Shown: positions 10,093 through 21,426, numbered from the stretch's first letter. The stretch is DNA of 64,000 nt from Photorhabdus heterorhabditis (GCF_018448905.1 NZ_RCWA01000018.1:18796-82795); one strand, 5' to 3'. Made by a program: numbers and translations. The notes: generated from the letters alone by a model not told the origin.

Positions 10093-11784
10093 TTAAAATG
10101 TTTCCCAATTAGACTGTTCTTCCACGTTACTAACTTTCTTCAATACAGGTGAATTCGATTTAACAGGAAGAGTTTTAACCACAGGTAAATGTTCAGTTTT
10201 TGTTTCAGGCTGAGGTTTACCGTCAAGATTCGGTAATTGGAATAGAGAAACCAGCTTCTTCAATCCAGCGGCTTGATCTTCCAGTGCTGCTGCTGCTGCT
10301 GCTGACTGCTCAACTAAAGAAGCATTTTGCTGTGTTACACGATCCATTTCAGAAATAGCCAAACCAACCTGAGTTATCCCTCTGCTTTGTTCATCTGAAG
10401 CAGAGGCAATTTCACCCATAATGTCAGTTACGCGGGTTACTGAGCTGACAATATTGTTCATTGTTTCACCGGCGCTCTCAACCAGAACAGACCCCGTATC
10501 CGCACGGCTAACTGAATCTTCTATTAATGCCTTAATCTCTTTTGCTGCTTCAGCGCTACGTTGTGCGAGGTTACGAACTTCCCCCGCAACAACCGCAAAA
10601 CCTCGTCCATGTTCACCCGCACGCGCTGCTTCTACCGCAGCATTAAGCGCCAGAATGTTAGTCTGGAACGCAATGGCATCAATAACGCTGGTAATATCAG
10701 AAATTTTCTGTGAACTACCCGCAATTTCATGCATTGTCTGCACAACATTCGCTACGACTTTCCCGCCCTGACGGGCAATCTCAGAAGCACTATCAGCTAG
10801 GTTACTTGCCTGACGAGCATTTTCAGCATTCTGTTTTACTGTGGCTGTCAGTTGTTCCATACTTGCCGCCGTTTCTTCCAAAGAAGCAACCTGCTCTTCA
10901 GTGCGTGAAGAAAGATCATTATTTCCGGCAGCAATTTCGCTGGTCCCATCATAAATATTTTCACTGCTCTGACGAACACTACTAACAGTATTGATGAACT
11001 CTTTCTGCATATGCTTCAGGCCAACAGATAACATACTCATCTCATTTCTGCCTGAAACCGTAATATTCTGTGTCAAATCACCAGTAGAAAGCGCCTTGAT
11101 ATTCTCCAGCAATTTATTTAATGGATTCAGCAAACTATGCTTGATGCTCACCCAACTGAAAATCATGGCCGATACCAGAATCAGCATGATAATACCCAAC
11201 ATAATCATTGCATTTCTGTAGGATATGCCCGCATCAAATACAACATCGGAATAGAGATGGTCGTTTTGAGTTAAATAGAAATTATATTCTTCCTCAAAAG
11301 CACTCTGATATTTGCCAGTTGGCTGATTGAAAAATTCGACAGCCCGATCATGTTCAATCAGGACAATGAGCTCATGAAGTGCCGAAATATAAACATCATA
11401 AGCTTTTTTTAGACGATTAAGGCTTTCTGATTCATGAATAGGCAATTTAGCAGTTTGTTCATACTGCTCAAAGCGCTGTTCTGCGATAGAAAGATTACTT
11501 CTGGCATCAGTCAGCAACTGTTCCAACGTGTAATAGTTATCAACACCTTCACCCTTCATCATGTACCGAATGCCAGCACGGTTCAGACTGTTACGAGCCT
11601 GTAATAAATTAACCCAAGTCTCATTCAAAAATGTCTGCTGCTCACGCATCTTATCCAGTGTTTCTAGATTTTCTTTGTTACCTTTCAACTCATGGAAGAA
11701 AAGCCCTCCGGATATAAATTGCAAAGCACCAAACAATATGATGACCGTCATCAATCCAGTCACTATTTTCATTCGGTTAAACAT
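10093..11784 (-). CDS. Tsr-like methyl-accepting chemotaxis protein with NWETF tail
   Basis: 563 residues from the ATG at 11782-11784, chosen because AAGGG lies just upstream. It has an N-terminal membrane helix, a periplasmic domain with [17 protein letters not shown] (Tsr ligand-site arginines), a second membrane helix near residue 190-212, HAMP, methylation helices and the conserved signalling tip. The C terminus is NWETF, the docking site for CheR and CheB, so this is the high-abundance receptor and probably senses serine or related amino acids. A strong FliA-type promoter lies 37 bases before the start, giving it its own class 3 transcription. The Tsr-like ligand is inferred from motif similarity only. 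Confidence 0.93.
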   Translation of the reverse strand: MFNRMKIVTGLMTVIILFGALQFISGGLFFHELKGNKENLETLDKMREQQTFLNETWVNLLQARNSLNRAGIRYMMKGEGVDNYYTLEQLLTDARSNLSIAEQRFEQYEQTAKLPIHESESLNRLKKAYDVYISALHELIVLIEHDRAVEFFNQPTGKYQSAFEEEYNFYLTQNDHLYSDVVFDAGISYRNAMIMLGIIMLILVSAMIFSWVSIKHSLLNPLNKLLENIKALSTGDLTQNITVSGRNEMSMLSVGLKHMQKEFINTVSSVRQSSENIYDGTSEIAAGNNDLSSRTEEQVASLEETAASMEQLTATVKQNAENARQASNLADSASEIARQGGKVVANVVQTMHEIAGSSQKISDITSVIDAIAFQTNILALNAAVEAARAGEHGRGFAVVAGEVRNLAQRSAEAAKEIKALIEDSVSRADTGSVLVESAGETMNNIVSSVTRVTDIMGEIASASDEQSRGITQVGLAISEMDRVTQQNASLVEQSAAAAAALEDQAAGLKKLVSLFQLPNLDGKPQPETKTEHLPVVKTLPVKSNSPVLKKVSNVEEQSNWETF

Positions 11785-11820
11785 GTTTTCCCTTTTTAAC
11801 AATAGATCGGCATGGCTCTG

Positions 11821-11847
11821 TTATCGGCATAACTAAACGGAACTTTA
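11821..11847 (-). promoter_or_regulatory. FliA (sigma-28) promoter of the Tsr-like receptor
   Basis: Read on the minus strand, TAAAGTTC at 11847-11840, an 11-base spacer, then GCCGATAA at 11828-11821. This matches the sigma-28 consensus TAAAGTTT-N11-GCCGATAA at 15 of 16 positions and lies at the right distance before the receptor start at 11784. Confidence 0.85.
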
Positions 11848-11941
11848 CTGATTGAATAAAAGAAATTTGAATATTTTTTATGGCAGTCATTGGAGGAGGA
11901 TAAAAAGAAAAATAGCTGCCATCTATCTATGGTGGCAGCTA

Positions 11942-12212
11942 TATACCCGTTATCTTTCAAGTTGCCTCTTTGTTGGCTGCACCACTCACTCACCCTGGTC
12001 ACATAATTATCTATACCCTTCATCTTTCAAGCTGCTGCTTTGTTGGCTGCGTTCACTTACCCCAGTCACATAGTTATCCAGTCACATAGTTATCTATGCT
12101 CCTGGGGATGCGTTCTCTTGCCGCCGCACTGCAACTTGAAATCTATTGGGTATATGCTCCCGGGGATTCGCTCCCTTGCCGTCGCAATGCATCTTGAAAT
12201 CTATTGGGTATA
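11942..12212. repeat. ERIC element split by a second ERIC
   Basis: The outer ERIC begins TATACCCGTTATCTTTCAAG at 11942 and ends with ATTGGGTATA at 12212. Its centre, which in other copies reads CACATAGTTATCTATGCTCC, is interrupted at the TA by a complete second ERIC (12012-12154) with TA on both sides. It fills the space between cheW and the Tsr-like receptor, downstream of cheW. Confidence 0.9.
12012..12154. repeat. Inner ERIC element inserted at a TA in an older ERIC
   Basis: 143-base ERIC copy bounded by TATACCC and GGGTATA. It carries an internal tandem duplication of a 16-base block (CAGTCACATAGTTATC) near 12063-12094. The flanking TA duplication is the target-site pattern reported for ERIC elements. 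Confidence 0.88.
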
Positions 12213-12222
12213 AGTTTGACAA

Positions 12223-12720
12223 CTAATTTTTAGCCACTGAATCTACCAGAGCCATCTCTTCACTGTTAAGCAACTTCTCAATATCCACCAGAATCAGCAT
12301 GCGATCATCAAGTGAACCCAATCCAGTCAAATACTCAGTAGACAATGTCACGGCAAATTCTGGAGCCGGACATATTTGTTCAGCTTTGAGCGATAAGACA
12401 TCTGAAACACCATCAACAACAATGCCAACTACGCGGTTTAACAGATTCAAAACAATCACAACGGTATTATCATTATAGGTAACCGTTTCCTGAGCAAATT
12501 TAATTCTCAGATCAATAATAGGAACGATAACACCGCGCAGATTGGTTATTCCTTTAATGAACGCAGGCGTATTCGCGATACGAGTGACCTGATCATAACC
12601 ACGGATCTCCTGCACTTTGAGTATTTCAATACCGTACTCTTCATCACCCAAGGTAAAAACCAGATATCCTTCTCCAGCAGTTTCTCCTGACAATTTATTA
12701 AAAGCTTCTATGGCCGACAT
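12223..12720 (-). CDS. cheW: Chemotaxis coupling protein CheW
   Basis: 165 residues, standard CheW length, a single CheW/SH3-like beta-barrel domain: [24 protein letters not shown] at the start, [13 protein letters not shown] in the middle. It links receptors to CheA. It follows cheA by 53 bases. Downstream lies a 420-base stretch filled by nested ERIC repeats, which separates it from the receptor genes. Confidence 0.97.
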   Translation of the reverse strand: MSAIEAFNKLSGETAGEGYLVFTLGDEEYGIEILKVQEIRGYDQVTRIANTPAFIKGITNLRGVIVPIIDLRIKFAQETVTYNDNTVVIVLNLLNRVVGIVVDGVSDVLSLKAEQICPAPEFAVTLSTEYLTGLGSLDDRMLILVDIEKLLNSEEMALVDSVAKN

Positions 12721-12773
12721 GATCTTACCTTTTACTGTGAGATTGACTATTTTTCTATGGAGACAAGCCCCAC

Positions 12774-14816
12774 TCAGTGCTTATTTTTTTCTGATAATTC
12801 AGCTTTGCTGATTGCCAATTGGTCATGGTTGAGTTGCTGCAATGCAGCAACATCAATAATCAGTGCTACACTGCCATCTCCCATAATTGTGGCAGCGGAG
12901 ATCCCCGGTATTTTGCGGTAGTTACTTTCGATATTTTTCACAACTACCTGATGCTGTCCAACTAACTGGTCAACCAGTAAGGCATAACGCCGGCCAGCAC
13001 TTTGTACAATCACAACAATCCCTTTAGTCGGATCTATTTTTGCATCAGGAATATCAAAGACTCGGTATAACTTGATCAGTGGCAAATATTCGCCTCTAAC
13101 ATGCAGTAATTTTTCATCACCAGCCAATGGATAAATATCTTCTTCCTGTGGCTGGAGAGAACTCACTACTGCACTTAATGGCAAAATAAACACTTCTTCA
13201 TTAACTTTCACTGACATACCGTCAAGGATTGCCAATGTCAGAGGTAACAAAATCCGTGTAACTGTCCCTTTACCGGCTTGGAAACTAATCTGGATTTGTC
13301 CTCCCATTTCCTGAATATTTCGCTTAACTACGTCCATGCCCACGCCGCGACCAGACACATCTGTCACCACTTCAGCAGTGGAGAAACCGGGAGCGAAAAT
13401 CAACATAGCAACCTCTTCGTTACTCATGTTTTCACTGACTGACAACCCTTGTGACATTGCTTTAGCCAAAATCTTTTCACGATTCAAACCTGCACCATCA
13501 TCAACAACTTCGATACAGATATTTCCGCCTTGATGCTCAGCTGAGAGGGTCAACTTACCCGTTTCAGGCTTGCCTGAAGCGAGTCGAATTTCAGGTTCTT
13601 CAATACCATGATCAAGGCTGTTACGGACCAAGTGAGTCAGCGGATCAATAATACGCTCGATTAAACTCTTATCCAGTTCAGTAGAACTACCAACCAAAGT
13701 CAAATCCACTTTTTTATTCAGTTTGCCAGCAAGATCCCTGACTAAACGCGGGTAACGGCTGAACACATATTCCATTGGCATCATACGAATAGACATAACA
13801 GATTCTTGCAAGTCTCTGGAGTTTCGCTGTAACTGAATCATACAATTTAGTAAATCGCCATATGAAGTCGGTTCAAGATCGTTGCAATGCTGTGCCAGCA
13901 TAGATTGTGTAATAACTAATTCACCGACCAAATTTATAAGCTGATCAACTTTCTCAACCGCAACCCGGATGCTAGAAGATTCAGCTCGTTGACGTGGTGA
14001 GCCGGCCTGTGGCATGGGTGCCGGACGTCCGACAGGTGGTGTGGAGCTTTTTTCCGGCACAGTGGATTTGATTTTAGCTGTATCTTTGTTTCTAGCTTCA
14101 TCTTTTGATTCAATTACCGGCAAGAAAGTTATCTGCTCCGGCTCAATCACAAAACAGAGCACTGCCGTAATGTCGTCCTCTGTGGCTGATGTTACCAACG
14201 ACGCTTCAACGCTATCTGTAGTCTGTTCCGCATCATAAACCTCACCCAGATTACCCAGTTCATCGAGCATTAAAGAGACTTCGCGCTCTTTTAGACCAGA
14301 AAGATGAACCCGGACTCTACCTTGTTGGTTTTTGGTCGCATCAGATTCTGGTTTTAATTCTGGTTTGGGTCCAGGTAGCTGTGATGGCGCCACCGGTACA
14401 GCGGACTCAACCTCACCTTCATTGCCTTTTTGTACTTCTAATGCAAGCTGGCGCAATGTCTCACAGATGTAGGTAAAAGCACTTTCATCCGGTTCCTGAG
14501 AACTTTTATAGGCATCCAACTGTTGCTGCATAATATCTTTCGCTTCCAAAAATAAGTTGATAATGTCAGTTGTCAGACTCATTTCATCTCGTCTGGCACT
14601 GTCTAACAAATTTTCCAGAACATGCGTAGTTTGCTGTAGCTTGATAAAACCAAAAGTCGCAGCCCCGCCTTTTATTGAGTGCGCACTACGAAAAATAGCA
14701 TTCAACTGTTCTTGATCTGGCGCATCTGGATCGAGCTGCAATAAATGCTGCTCCATATCCTCAAGCAATTCGTCTGCTTCATCAAAAAAGGTCTGATAAA
14801 ACTCGGTAATATCCAT
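12774..14816 (-). CDS. cheA: Chemotaxis sensor histidine kinase CheA
   Basis: 680 residues with the five CheA domains in order. P1 phosphotransfer domain with H46 in AHSIKGG; P2 CheY/CheB-binding domain around 155-225; a proline-rich linker; P3 dimerisation around 275-340; P4 kinase with the N box ([13 protein letters not shown]), G1 (VVDDGAGL) and G2 (GRGVGMDV); P5 CheW-like domain to the end. It phosphorylates CheY and CheB. It sits 15 bases after motB and 53 before cheW, the usual mocha operon. Confidence 0.98.
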   Translation of the reverse strand: MDITEFYQTFFDEADELLEDMEQHLLQLDPDAPDQEQLNAIFRSAHSIKGGAATFGFIKLQQTTHVLENLLDSARRDEMSLTTDIINLFLEAKDIMQQQLDAYKSSQEPDESAFTYICETLRQLALEVQKGNEGEVESAVPVAPSQLPGPKPELKPESDATKNQQGRVRVHLSGLKEREVSLMLDELGNLGEVYDAEQTTDSVEASLVTSATEDDITAVLCFVIEPEQITFLPVIESKDEARNKDTAKIKSTVPEKSSTPPVGRPAPMPQAGSPRQRAESSSIRVAVEKVDQLINLVGELVITQSMLAQHCNDLEPTSYGDLLNCMIQLQRNSRDLQESVMSIRMMPMEYVFSRYPRLVRDLAGKLNKKVDLTLVGSSTELDKSLIERIIDPLTHLVRNSLDHGIEEPEIRLASGKPETGKLTLSAEHQGGNICIEVVDDGAGLNREKILAKAMSQGLSVSENMSNEEVAMLIFAPGFSTAEVVTDVSGRGVGMDVVKRNIQEMGGQIQISFQAGKGTVTRILLPLTLAILDGMSVKVNEEVFILPLSAVVSSLQPQEEDIYPLAGDEKLLHVRGEYLPLIKLYRVFDIPDAKIDPTKGIVVIVQSAGRRYALLVDQLVGQHQVVVKNIESNYRKIPGISAATIMGDGSVALIIDVAALQQLNHDQLAISKAELSEKNKH

Positions 14817-14831
14817 TGTTACTTTGTCACC

Positions 14832-15815
14832 TTAGTCAGTATCACGGTTAGGCTCAGCATTCGGTGATACTGGTTGAGCTGATATTGTGATTTCTTTGGA
14901 TTGTTGTGATGACTCACTCTCAGCTAAATCCTTTCCAATCGCCTCGTGAACTTCCTTACTATCATTAATAATCAACGAGTTGCTACCAGTGTTTTGCTGT
15001 TCAATCCGCTCTTCCTCTTGCTTATTGAGCACCAAAATACTTATGCGACGGTTAACTGGTGAGCTAGCATCTTCCTGTTTCAGACGAACAGTTGAAGCCA
15101 TACCGACCACTCGCAGTATCTTTCCTTCATCCAATCCACCTATCAACAATTCTCTTCGGGAGGCATTCGCACGATCTACGGACAGTTCCCAGTTACTGTA
15201 GCCACGCTCACCATTAGCATACTTCAAGTCATCCGTATGACCGGACAGGCTGATTTTATTTGGAATCTCGTTCAGGATTGGCGCGATAGCCCGCAAAATA
15301 TCTCTCATATAACTTTCAACTTTTGCACTACCAACCATAAACATTGGCCGATTTTCCCGGTCAATAATCTGGATACGTAATCCTTCATCCATCATGTCGA
15401 TTAACAAGTGTGGACGTAATGCTTTAAGGCGGGGGTCAGTAATAATTAACTGATCGAGTTGCTCACGCAGTCTGTTTAACTTACGTGCTTCATCATTAGC
15501 TTCAACAACTTCAATCTGACGAAGAATATCTCCTTCCTGATAAAGCACATCCTGCCCTCCCCCAGGAATAGGATTAGAACTATCGCTGCTACGTTCCCCT
15601 TTATTTATTGCAACTTGCAATGGAGTACGGAAATATTCTGCAATGCGGGTCAATTCCTGCGGACTGGAAATTGCCAACAGCCACATAACCAAAAAAAATG
15701 CCATCATGGCAGTCATAAAGTCAGCATATGCAATTTTCCATGAACCACCATGATGCTTGGTGTCATTTCTTTTACGTCTTTTTACCCTAATGACAGAGAC
15801 GTTTCGTGCCCTCAT
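14832..15815 (-). CDS. motB: Flagellar motor stator protein MotB
   Basis: 327 residues. A basic N terminus is followed by one membrane helix with the essential proton-carrying D32 in [12 protein letters not shown]. The periplasmic part is an OmpA-like peptidoglycan-binding domain ([24 protein letters not shown], then RASRREL). A serine- and glutamate-rich C-terminal tail is about 20 residues longer than in E. coli. It anchors the stator to peptidoglycan. Its start overlaps the motA stop by 4 bases. Confidence 0.97.
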   Translation of the reverse strand: MRARNVSVIRVKRRKRNDTKHHGGSWKIAYADFMTAMMAFFLVMWLLAISSPQELTRIAEYFRTPLQVAINKGERSSDSSNPIPGGGQDVLYQEGDILRQIEVVEANDEARKLNRLREQLDQLIITDPRLKALRPHLLIDMMDEGLRIQIIDRENRPMFMVGSAKVESYMRDILRAIAPILNEIPNKISLSGHTDDLKYANGERGYSNWELSVDRANASRRELLIGGLDEGKILRVVGMASTVRLKQEDASSPVNRRISILVLNKQEEERIEQQNTGSNSLIINDSKEVHEAIGKDLAESESSQQSKEITISAQPVSPNAEPNRDTD

Positions 15816-16699
15816 ATTTGTTCTTCAGCTTCTTGCTGGACAGGTACTTTCACCCGGCGAACATGTTCCTCCAACTCAGTGAAAGAAGGACGATCTGTGA
15901 GGTATAAGGTCTTACGACCGAACTCAACAGCAATTTGAGGAGCATAACCATTCAGGCTTGATAACAACGTTACTTTAATGCACTGCATCATTTTGAGGTG
16001 CTCACCACTACGCTGGCGTAACAGTGTTGCAAGTGGAGAAATAAAGCCATATGCCAGCAAAATACCAAGGAATGTTCCAACCATTGCATGGGCAATCAGT
16101 GCACCAAGTTCTCCTGCCGGACGATCTGCCGAACCCAAAGCATTAACAACCCCCATAACAGCAGCAACAATACCAAAAGCAGGAAGTGAATCACCAACCA
16201 TCATAAGACTGGTTGCTGGGATCTCACTTTCCTGCTCATAAGTTTCAATTTCTTCATCCATCAAAGCTTCAATTTCATGAGGATTCATATTGCCACTTAC
16301 AATCAACCGCATGTAGTCAGTGATAAAATCCATCAAATGCTTATCCTTAAGCAAACGCGGATACTGGGTGAAAATATCACTCTGCTGAGGGTGTTCAATA
16401 TCTCGTTCTAACGCCAAGACACCATGCTGGCGGGATTTTGCTAGCAACCGGAAAAGCAAAGCCATCAGATCCATATACATCGCTTTATTATATTTGGATC
16501 TACGCATTATCTTTGGCAAAACACGCAATGTTGCCTTAATCGCTTTTCCGTTGTTACCAACAATGAAAGCACCGATACCAGCACCAGTGATAATTAAAAA
16601 TTCAGCGGGTTGATAAAGTGCGCCCAAATGACCACCTACAATCAGGTAACCACCGATTACCGCACCAAAAACTACGATATATCCTAAAAGTACTAACAC
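15812..16699 (-). CDS. motA: Flagellar motor stator protein MotA
   Basis: 295 residues from the GTG at 16697-16699, where the family alignment begins ([12 protein letters not shown]). AAAGGA lies 6 bases upstream. The frame stays open for 43 more codons to 16828, but those residues match nothing in MotA. Four membrane segments, the cytoplasmic loop with the charged residues that contact FliG ([13 protein letters not shown]), and the conserved [12 protein letters not shown] and [11 protein letters not shown] segments are present. With MotB it forms the proton-driven stator. Confidence 0.96.
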   Translation of the reverse strand: MLVLLGYIVVFGAVIGGYLIVGGHLGALYQPAEFLIITGAGIGAFIVGNNGKAIKATLRVLPKIMRRSKYNKAMYMDLMALLFRLLAKSRQHGVLALERDIEHPQQSDIFTQYPRLLKDKHLMDFITDYMRLIVSGNMNPHEIEALMDEEIETYEQESEIPATSLMMVGDSLPAFGIVAAVMGVVNALGSADRPAGELGALIAHAMVGTFLGILLAYGFISPLATLLRQRSGEHLKMMQCIKVTLLSSLNGYAPQIAVEFGRKTLYLTDRPSFTELEEHVRRVKVPVQQEAEEQI

Positions 16700-16775
16700 G
16701 CGATATCCTTTAGCTAAGTTGGTGAGCGGATGGGAAGTTGAACAGTTTGAATCCAGAATGGCGACAATTTCAATC

Positions 16776-16811
16776 CAGGTTACAGGAAGAAAAGTATAAA
16801 TCCGTAACCTG
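16776..16811. other. Inverted repeat in the motA leader
   Basis: CAGGTTAC at 16776-16783 pairs with GTAACCTG at 16804-16811 around a 20-base loop, between flhC and motA. It lies downstream of the FliA-type promoter in flhC, so it would be in the motA 5' leader. It may be a weak attenuator between the master regulators and the motor genes; no function can be shown. Confidence 0.35.
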
Positions 16812-16834
16812 TAGGAATGATTTCCCATTTAAAT

Positions 16835-17416
16835 TCACATTGCGCGCTGAGCAAGTCCATCCAGCAGTTGTGAATTAGTATCGGCAGATTGAGAGGAAAG
16901 TTTACGTTTTTTTACTGCACGTGATGGTGGTTGGCAAAGGCTACAAACAAAGCTATTTACAGGTTGATGAGCATGGGTAATAAAAGTTCCTCCGCAAGTA
17001 CGGCATTGTGAAGGTTGCAACATACCACTGTCCACAAAACGTACCAAAGTCCAAGCACGAGTCAGTGCCAAAACAGGTGCGTCCCCTGCTATAGGAGGAC
17101 ATTGTTCAAGATAGAGCCGATAAGCTTTAACAACTGCCTCTACACCATCACAATAACCACTCTTGAGTAAAAAGCGATAAGCATTGTAGAACATTGATGA
17201 GTGAATATTCTGTTCCCAAGTCATAAACCAATCTGTTGAAAAAGGCAGCATCCCTTTGGGCGGGGGACTTCCTCTCAATTCTTTATAAAGCTTAATTAAT
17301 CGCCCTCTGCTCAGTTGTGTTTCACTTTCAAGCATTTGTAACCGCGCGCCCAAAGTGATGAGTTCCATTGCAAGCTGTATATCCTTCGCTTCTTGAACTA
17401 TACTTTTCCCGGCCAT
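16835..17416 (-). CDS. flhC: Flagellar master regulator FlhC
   Basis: 193 residues, the usual FlhC length. C138, C141 (CRTC), C158 and C161 (CSLC) form the zinc site typical of FlhC. With FlhD it makes the FlhD4C2 activator of class 2 flagellar genes. It follows flhD by 2 bases. Its 3' end contains a FliA-type promoter that points at motA. Confidence 0.97.
   Translation of the reverse strand: MAGKSIVQEAKDIQLAMELITLGARLQMLESETQLSRGRLIKLYKELRGSPPPKGMLPFSTDWFMTWEQNIHSSMFYNAYRFLLKSGYCDGVEAVVKAYRLYLEQCPPIAGDAPVLALTRAWTLVRFVDSGMLQPSQCRTCGGTFITHAHQPVNSFVCSLCQPPSRAVKKRKLSSQSADTNSQLLDGLAQRAM
16878..16904 (-). promoter_or_regulatory. FliA (sigma-28) promoter for motA, inside flhC
   Basis: On the minus strand TAAACTTT (16904-16897), an 11-base spacer, then GCCGATAC (16885-16878). 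This matches the sigma-28 consensus at 14 of 16 positions. It lies in the last 70 bases of flhC, about 180 bases before motA, and would let the motor and chemotaxis genes be transcribed as class 3 genes apart from flhDC. Confidence 0.75.
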
Positions 17417-17418
17417 CT

Positions 17419-17769
17419 CTATGCTCTTTTCTTCACTGAAGTATCGTCTTTCGAAGATAACTGCTGAAATAAATGAGTAGATAACAAAATGCCTGTATGT
17501 ATTTGTTGCAAATCATCTACCCGAGATTCCCTGGTAAGCTGCTGAATAGTTTCACTGTTTTCGAACCGGAAATTACAGACTAATTGATTAGTCTCGGCGA
17601 GCTTTACCAACTGAGGTAATGTCAATTCAGACAACGTATCAGCCATAGAATCGCTAATACCTAAACGGAACATCGCTGATGCTTTTTCATGGTTAATTAA
17701 TCGCTGAGCTAAAAGCAGATACGATAAATTTATGTCATAAATATGTTTGAGCAATTCAACCGTACTCAT
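17419..17769 (-). CDS. flhD: Flagellar master regulator FlhD
   Basis: 116 residues, all helical, with [20 protein letters not shown] at the start, the FlhD hallmark. It pairs with FlhC. First gene of the block, preceded by a very long gene-free AT-rich region that should contain its promoter and regulator sites. In Photorhabdus and Xenorhabdus flhDC also governs haemolysin, lipase and virulence functions (known for the genus, not shown here). Confidence 0.96.
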   Translation of the reverse strand: MSTVELLKHIYDINLSYLLLAQRLINHEKASAMFRLGISDSMADTLSELTLPQLVKLAETNQLVCNFRFENSETIQQLTRESRVDDLQQIHTGILLSTHLFQQLSSKDDTSVKKRA

Positions 17770-19690
17770 TTCTCTATCCCGTCCGATTACATTAAAAAAT
17801 CAGTTTAGTGTTCGAAAAACCACTCGTGACAAAATTCCTAAAATAGCTTAGGGATTAATAATCTCTCACATAACTAAAATATACAGGCTTAGTCAGAGTA
17901 GTAACCATCCTTTGTATTACTTTTGATTCGTCCAACTTCAAAAATATTACGGTAGTGAGTTGCAAAAGTATTATTGCGTTACCTGATATAACATTTTTTA
18001 CTGTCGATTAAGAATATTCTTAATGCAAGACAACTTTACTCCTGAATCATCAACTTATACAACGGAAAGAGGCCGCCATTTTAAATACTATGTGACATGA
18101 CTCACAAAAATAAAGTCTTTTAATATGTATTTAATCGATGAATTGCTCATTAACTATTCAAACAATTAAATAAAATCCGAAATCCCAATTTTAATAAGTT
18201 AAATTATCTAAATAAAAATATTAGATATATTTTTTGATTTTATACGATCTATTAAACTTATAAATTTAAAATAACGATAAAAAATCCTACCCTTAGTCAA
18301 ACAATCGATAAAAAAGCCAGTTTTATCTCCAGGTAACAAGTGTAAACAATAATCTTATTCTGGGATCTGACATCTCCATTTACACGATAAAACTGATTAA
18401 ATTTATGTAAAATTTCGTTACAAAAAAGATGCTGGTATGATCACTTTTAGTTTAGATTTGTACTTTTTTCAACCTCAAGGCTTAACTAAAAATGCGTACC
18501 ACCATTCACAGATAACACTAACCATACAAAAATAGCATAAAATACAGTAAGATAATGAATAAAAAAACAACTACAGTAGCATTTCATTGCTGACATAGTA
18601 ACCAATATCTAGCATAGAGATAATCCCAAAAATCAATCCATTTTGTTTCATTACAGTCCAATCACCAGAAAAAATCATTAAAAAAACTTATCAAAAATCA
18701 TATTTTTTAATGTCATTATATGCAAAATACTTTTGTTAATTACTTTACCCTTTTCACCTTTAATTTTCATTTTTCATTATAACTCATTAGTTAAATTTAC
18801 ACATTATCTATATATATATTTTAAAAACATTAGGTATTTTAAATAAATTTCGATTATTTATTAGCCTATGGCCCATTTTAAAATGCTATTAAAACACATA
18901 ATAATAGAAATAAAAATTTTCAAGCCACATAAATATATAACCTCATCAAATGAAAATCATAAATGGCATCACCATTCTTTATAAAATTCAATAAAAATAT
19001 AATTCATACATTAATTTTCATATAAATAATATAAGTCATTTCAGAATTCATGTCCTTATGATACAAATTAAATAAAATACTAAAAGATATTTTTCCTACT
19101 TTTCATTATTTCATATAATATTTACGACTCTCATCCCAAAAATATTTTTTATACGTGTAAAAAACACAAATAAGGTTGCTATTAATGGATATCATAGATT
19201 TCATTTTTTAAAATCATAATTACGGATAACATAGTTAATTGAGATTTATTGCAAAAATAGCCAACAGTAATAGAATGATAAGAAACCCCAATACCATTCT
19301 TTACCAGAGAAATAATGTTAATAATCATTATTAATAAAAATACCATGATATTTTTATAAAAAAGATGAGAAAAAATATGATTTTGAGTAAAAATTTATTT
19401 TCCCATATAAATAGTAATGATAATTTTTCAAACAATTATAACTGCTCATCAAACATAGAAAATAATGCAGCAACTGATTACAGCCTCATCTCATCACAGA
19501 AAATATTCTCAGGGCAAAAACTCCATACTCATTAGTTCAACAAACAGGATGCAAGAAATATAGATATCGAGAATCATTATCAGTTATGTAACCAATAACA
19601 CTGGAAATTCCATTGCAGTTTGGATAAAAGACACGCCTCTCATGCACAATATATAAACAGTAAATTCTTGAAAAAATCACCATTTAATAC
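17770..19690. other. Very AT-rich gene-free region upstream of flhDC
   Basis: About 1.9 kb without a supported gene on either strand. The part next to flhD (17770-18400) should carry the flhDC promoter and long leader. CAGTTTTATC near 18322 and GATAAAACTG near 18388 form a distant inverted repeat. The rest is low-complexity AT-rich DNA of the kind bound by H-NS; no promoter can be assigned with confidence. Confidence 0.6.
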
Positions 19691-19699
19691 ACTAGATTG

Positions 19700-21000
19700 G
19701 TAGAATCGCAACTCAAAAAACAACATTTTTTACTTAAATAATGCATAAAATCAACATATATATCTATATCACGAAAATCAAACAAAATCTTTTTATCAAT
19801 ACCACAAACATCTAATATTTTTAGAATCTCATTTATAAAATTTTATCAAGTGCATTTTATCTCAATGGTAAAGAAGGCTACGAAATATCATACATTAGAT
19901 CTTGTACTAGTAAATGAATGTTCCCCATTGACAAAAATGGAATAAAGGTACCAGCAAAAAACATTACCAAGTCTGAACTTACCGTTATATTCAAGTAGTT
20001 GATGATATTTCTATTCGTCTATCTTCCCTTAACTATCCAGCTCATCTAATCCTCTCAAATTTTTATCAAATCAGGTAATATCTATCGCTTTTTCTGATAT
20101 ATCTGTACTTGTACTAACAAAAACTCCAACATCAGGGTATCTCAATACCTCAGTGTCATTAACGTCATCACCAGAAAAACTAACTATATGCCTGTTATTT
20201 TATAACATAGGGTTCTTACAATACGCAGTTTGTTAAATATCGATCTTATTCCATTTCACTTTTCAGGGTTTCAGCGCACATCGGCTCAGTTTGTTAGGTT
20301 GTTAAAATAGCTTTGGCATCTAATCCTAGATCATGACAAATTATGACAGTAATAGCAGAATTATCTTCGGTAAGAACTTTTGCTATTACGCCATTCTCTC
20401 TTAATGCAGAAATAGCAGAGGCTACTCTATTCTCTATCAGATCAAAAAAAATCCGTTCCCCTTGTAATATCGCCAATCTTTCTCATCAGAAAGCAACAAA
20501 TGTTTCCACTTTATCATAGGATAAATATCGAGCTGATAAAAATTAATACTCTGAAATCTTGTCTGATAGTAACCATTAGCTAGTACCATTATTTTTTCAC
20601 GGCGTTCTCCATCAAGCAGAATTATTATCTATTTTACTCTTATATAAGAACAAACTTAGATCATTTCCTCTACTATACCTTTGCAGCTTAATTGATATTT
20701 CCTCTAAAGATCCCGCACTGGAATAGATAACCAATACCGAACAAAATAAAATGTCAACTCATCAATTTTTCTGTACCCGGGCATAATAATACTGCATCGT
20801 TACCCACTTTTCTTGTAAAACCATCAATCAATAATACCAATACGAAATTATTTCCAGTATAAAGCGAATTGATAATCAACGACCGCCACGATAAAATTAG
20901 CCTGAAATCTACCACTAACAATCAATAGACTTAGCCATAAAAATAATAACCACTGGACAGCATCACTGTTCATATTTCACCCAAGAAGTAGCAAGAACAT
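19700..21000 (-). pseudogene. mgtB: Decayed Mg2+-transporting P-type ATPase (MgtB/MgtA type)
   Basis: Reading the minus strand across frames gives consecutive pieces of an MgtA/MgtB ATPase in the right order. YRKIDELTFYFVRYWLSIPV (near 20770-20715) matches the DELPFDFVRRRLSVVV region; LSCKGIVEEM (near 20685) matches LICKGAVEEM; ISALRENGVIAKVLTEDNS (near 20400-20345) matches the KVLTGDN region; VSFSGDDVNDTEVLRYPDVGVFV (20200-20125, given here in pieces of the GDGINDAPAL block) follows; then IHLLVQDLMYDIS (near 19920-19880) matches IHLLIQNLMYDIS. Stops and frameshifts separate them. The N-terminal third, including the DKTGTL phosphorylation site, is missing. It lies directly downstream of intact mgtC, the mgtCB order of Salmonella, so it is a dead partner gene. 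End points are approximate. Confidence 0.9.
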
Positions 21001-21033
21001 AATATTGCCTGACACAATATATTTGATAGGTAT

Positions 21034-21062
21034 TTAGGGTTGGGGTTGGGGTTGGGCTTGGG
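21034..21062 (+). repeat. G-run tract, possible G-quadruplex
   Basis: Five runs of three or four G separated by TT or CTT (GGG-TT-GGGG-TT-GGGG-TT-GGG-CTT-GGG) in otherwise AT-rich DNA between the ATPase remnant and mgtC. The spacing fits a G-quadruplex-forming motif. It may also be a slippage-expanded hexamer (TTGGGG). No function is shown. Confidence 0.6.
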
Positions 21063-21297
21063 ATTTGCAATACTATGACTTAACCACTATTGGCTTGATC
21101 ACAGGTTTCACCGCTTGCTCGAAAGGTATTCTTATCAAGACTTTAACAAATTACCTAACCACAATCGCTCTGATGATGACATCTATAAAATTTGCTTTCT
21201 TTGATTGTTACCAATATCACCAACATTTTAATAAAACCTACTGATGAGGTATTCATCTTATTATTAGAGAAAAAGCTCCAAATAGTTTCTTAATTAC

Positions 21298-21334
21298 GCG
21301 TTGCCTAACAGAGAAAAGACTTAGTAGGCAACGC
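21298..21334. terminator. Perfect 10-bp inverted repeat downstream of mgtC
   Basis: GCGTTGCCTA at 21298-21307 pairs exactly with TAGGCAACGC at 21325-21334 around a 17-base loop, about 90 bases after the mgtC stop. No T-run follows on the minus strand. It could end mgtC transcription or be a relic of the mgtC-mgtB spacer. Confidence 0.4.
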
Positions 21335-21426
21335 TCCATTTGTTTCATATAACAAAAGGCAATTCATCAACAATGACACTTTTTTTAGACTAAATTATTA
21401 TTACCTTATATCAATAATTTTCAGAC

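Noticed and set aside
8787-10985. Plus-strand open frames opposite the receptor genes
   Set aside because: Shadow frames of the conserved alanine-rich signalling domains.
16700-16828. N-terminal extension of motA to 16828
   Set aside because: MotA similarity starts at the GTG at 16699, which has the ribosome site.
20294-20476. 60-residue open frame as an independent gene
   Set aside because: It is one fragment of the mgtB pseudogene.
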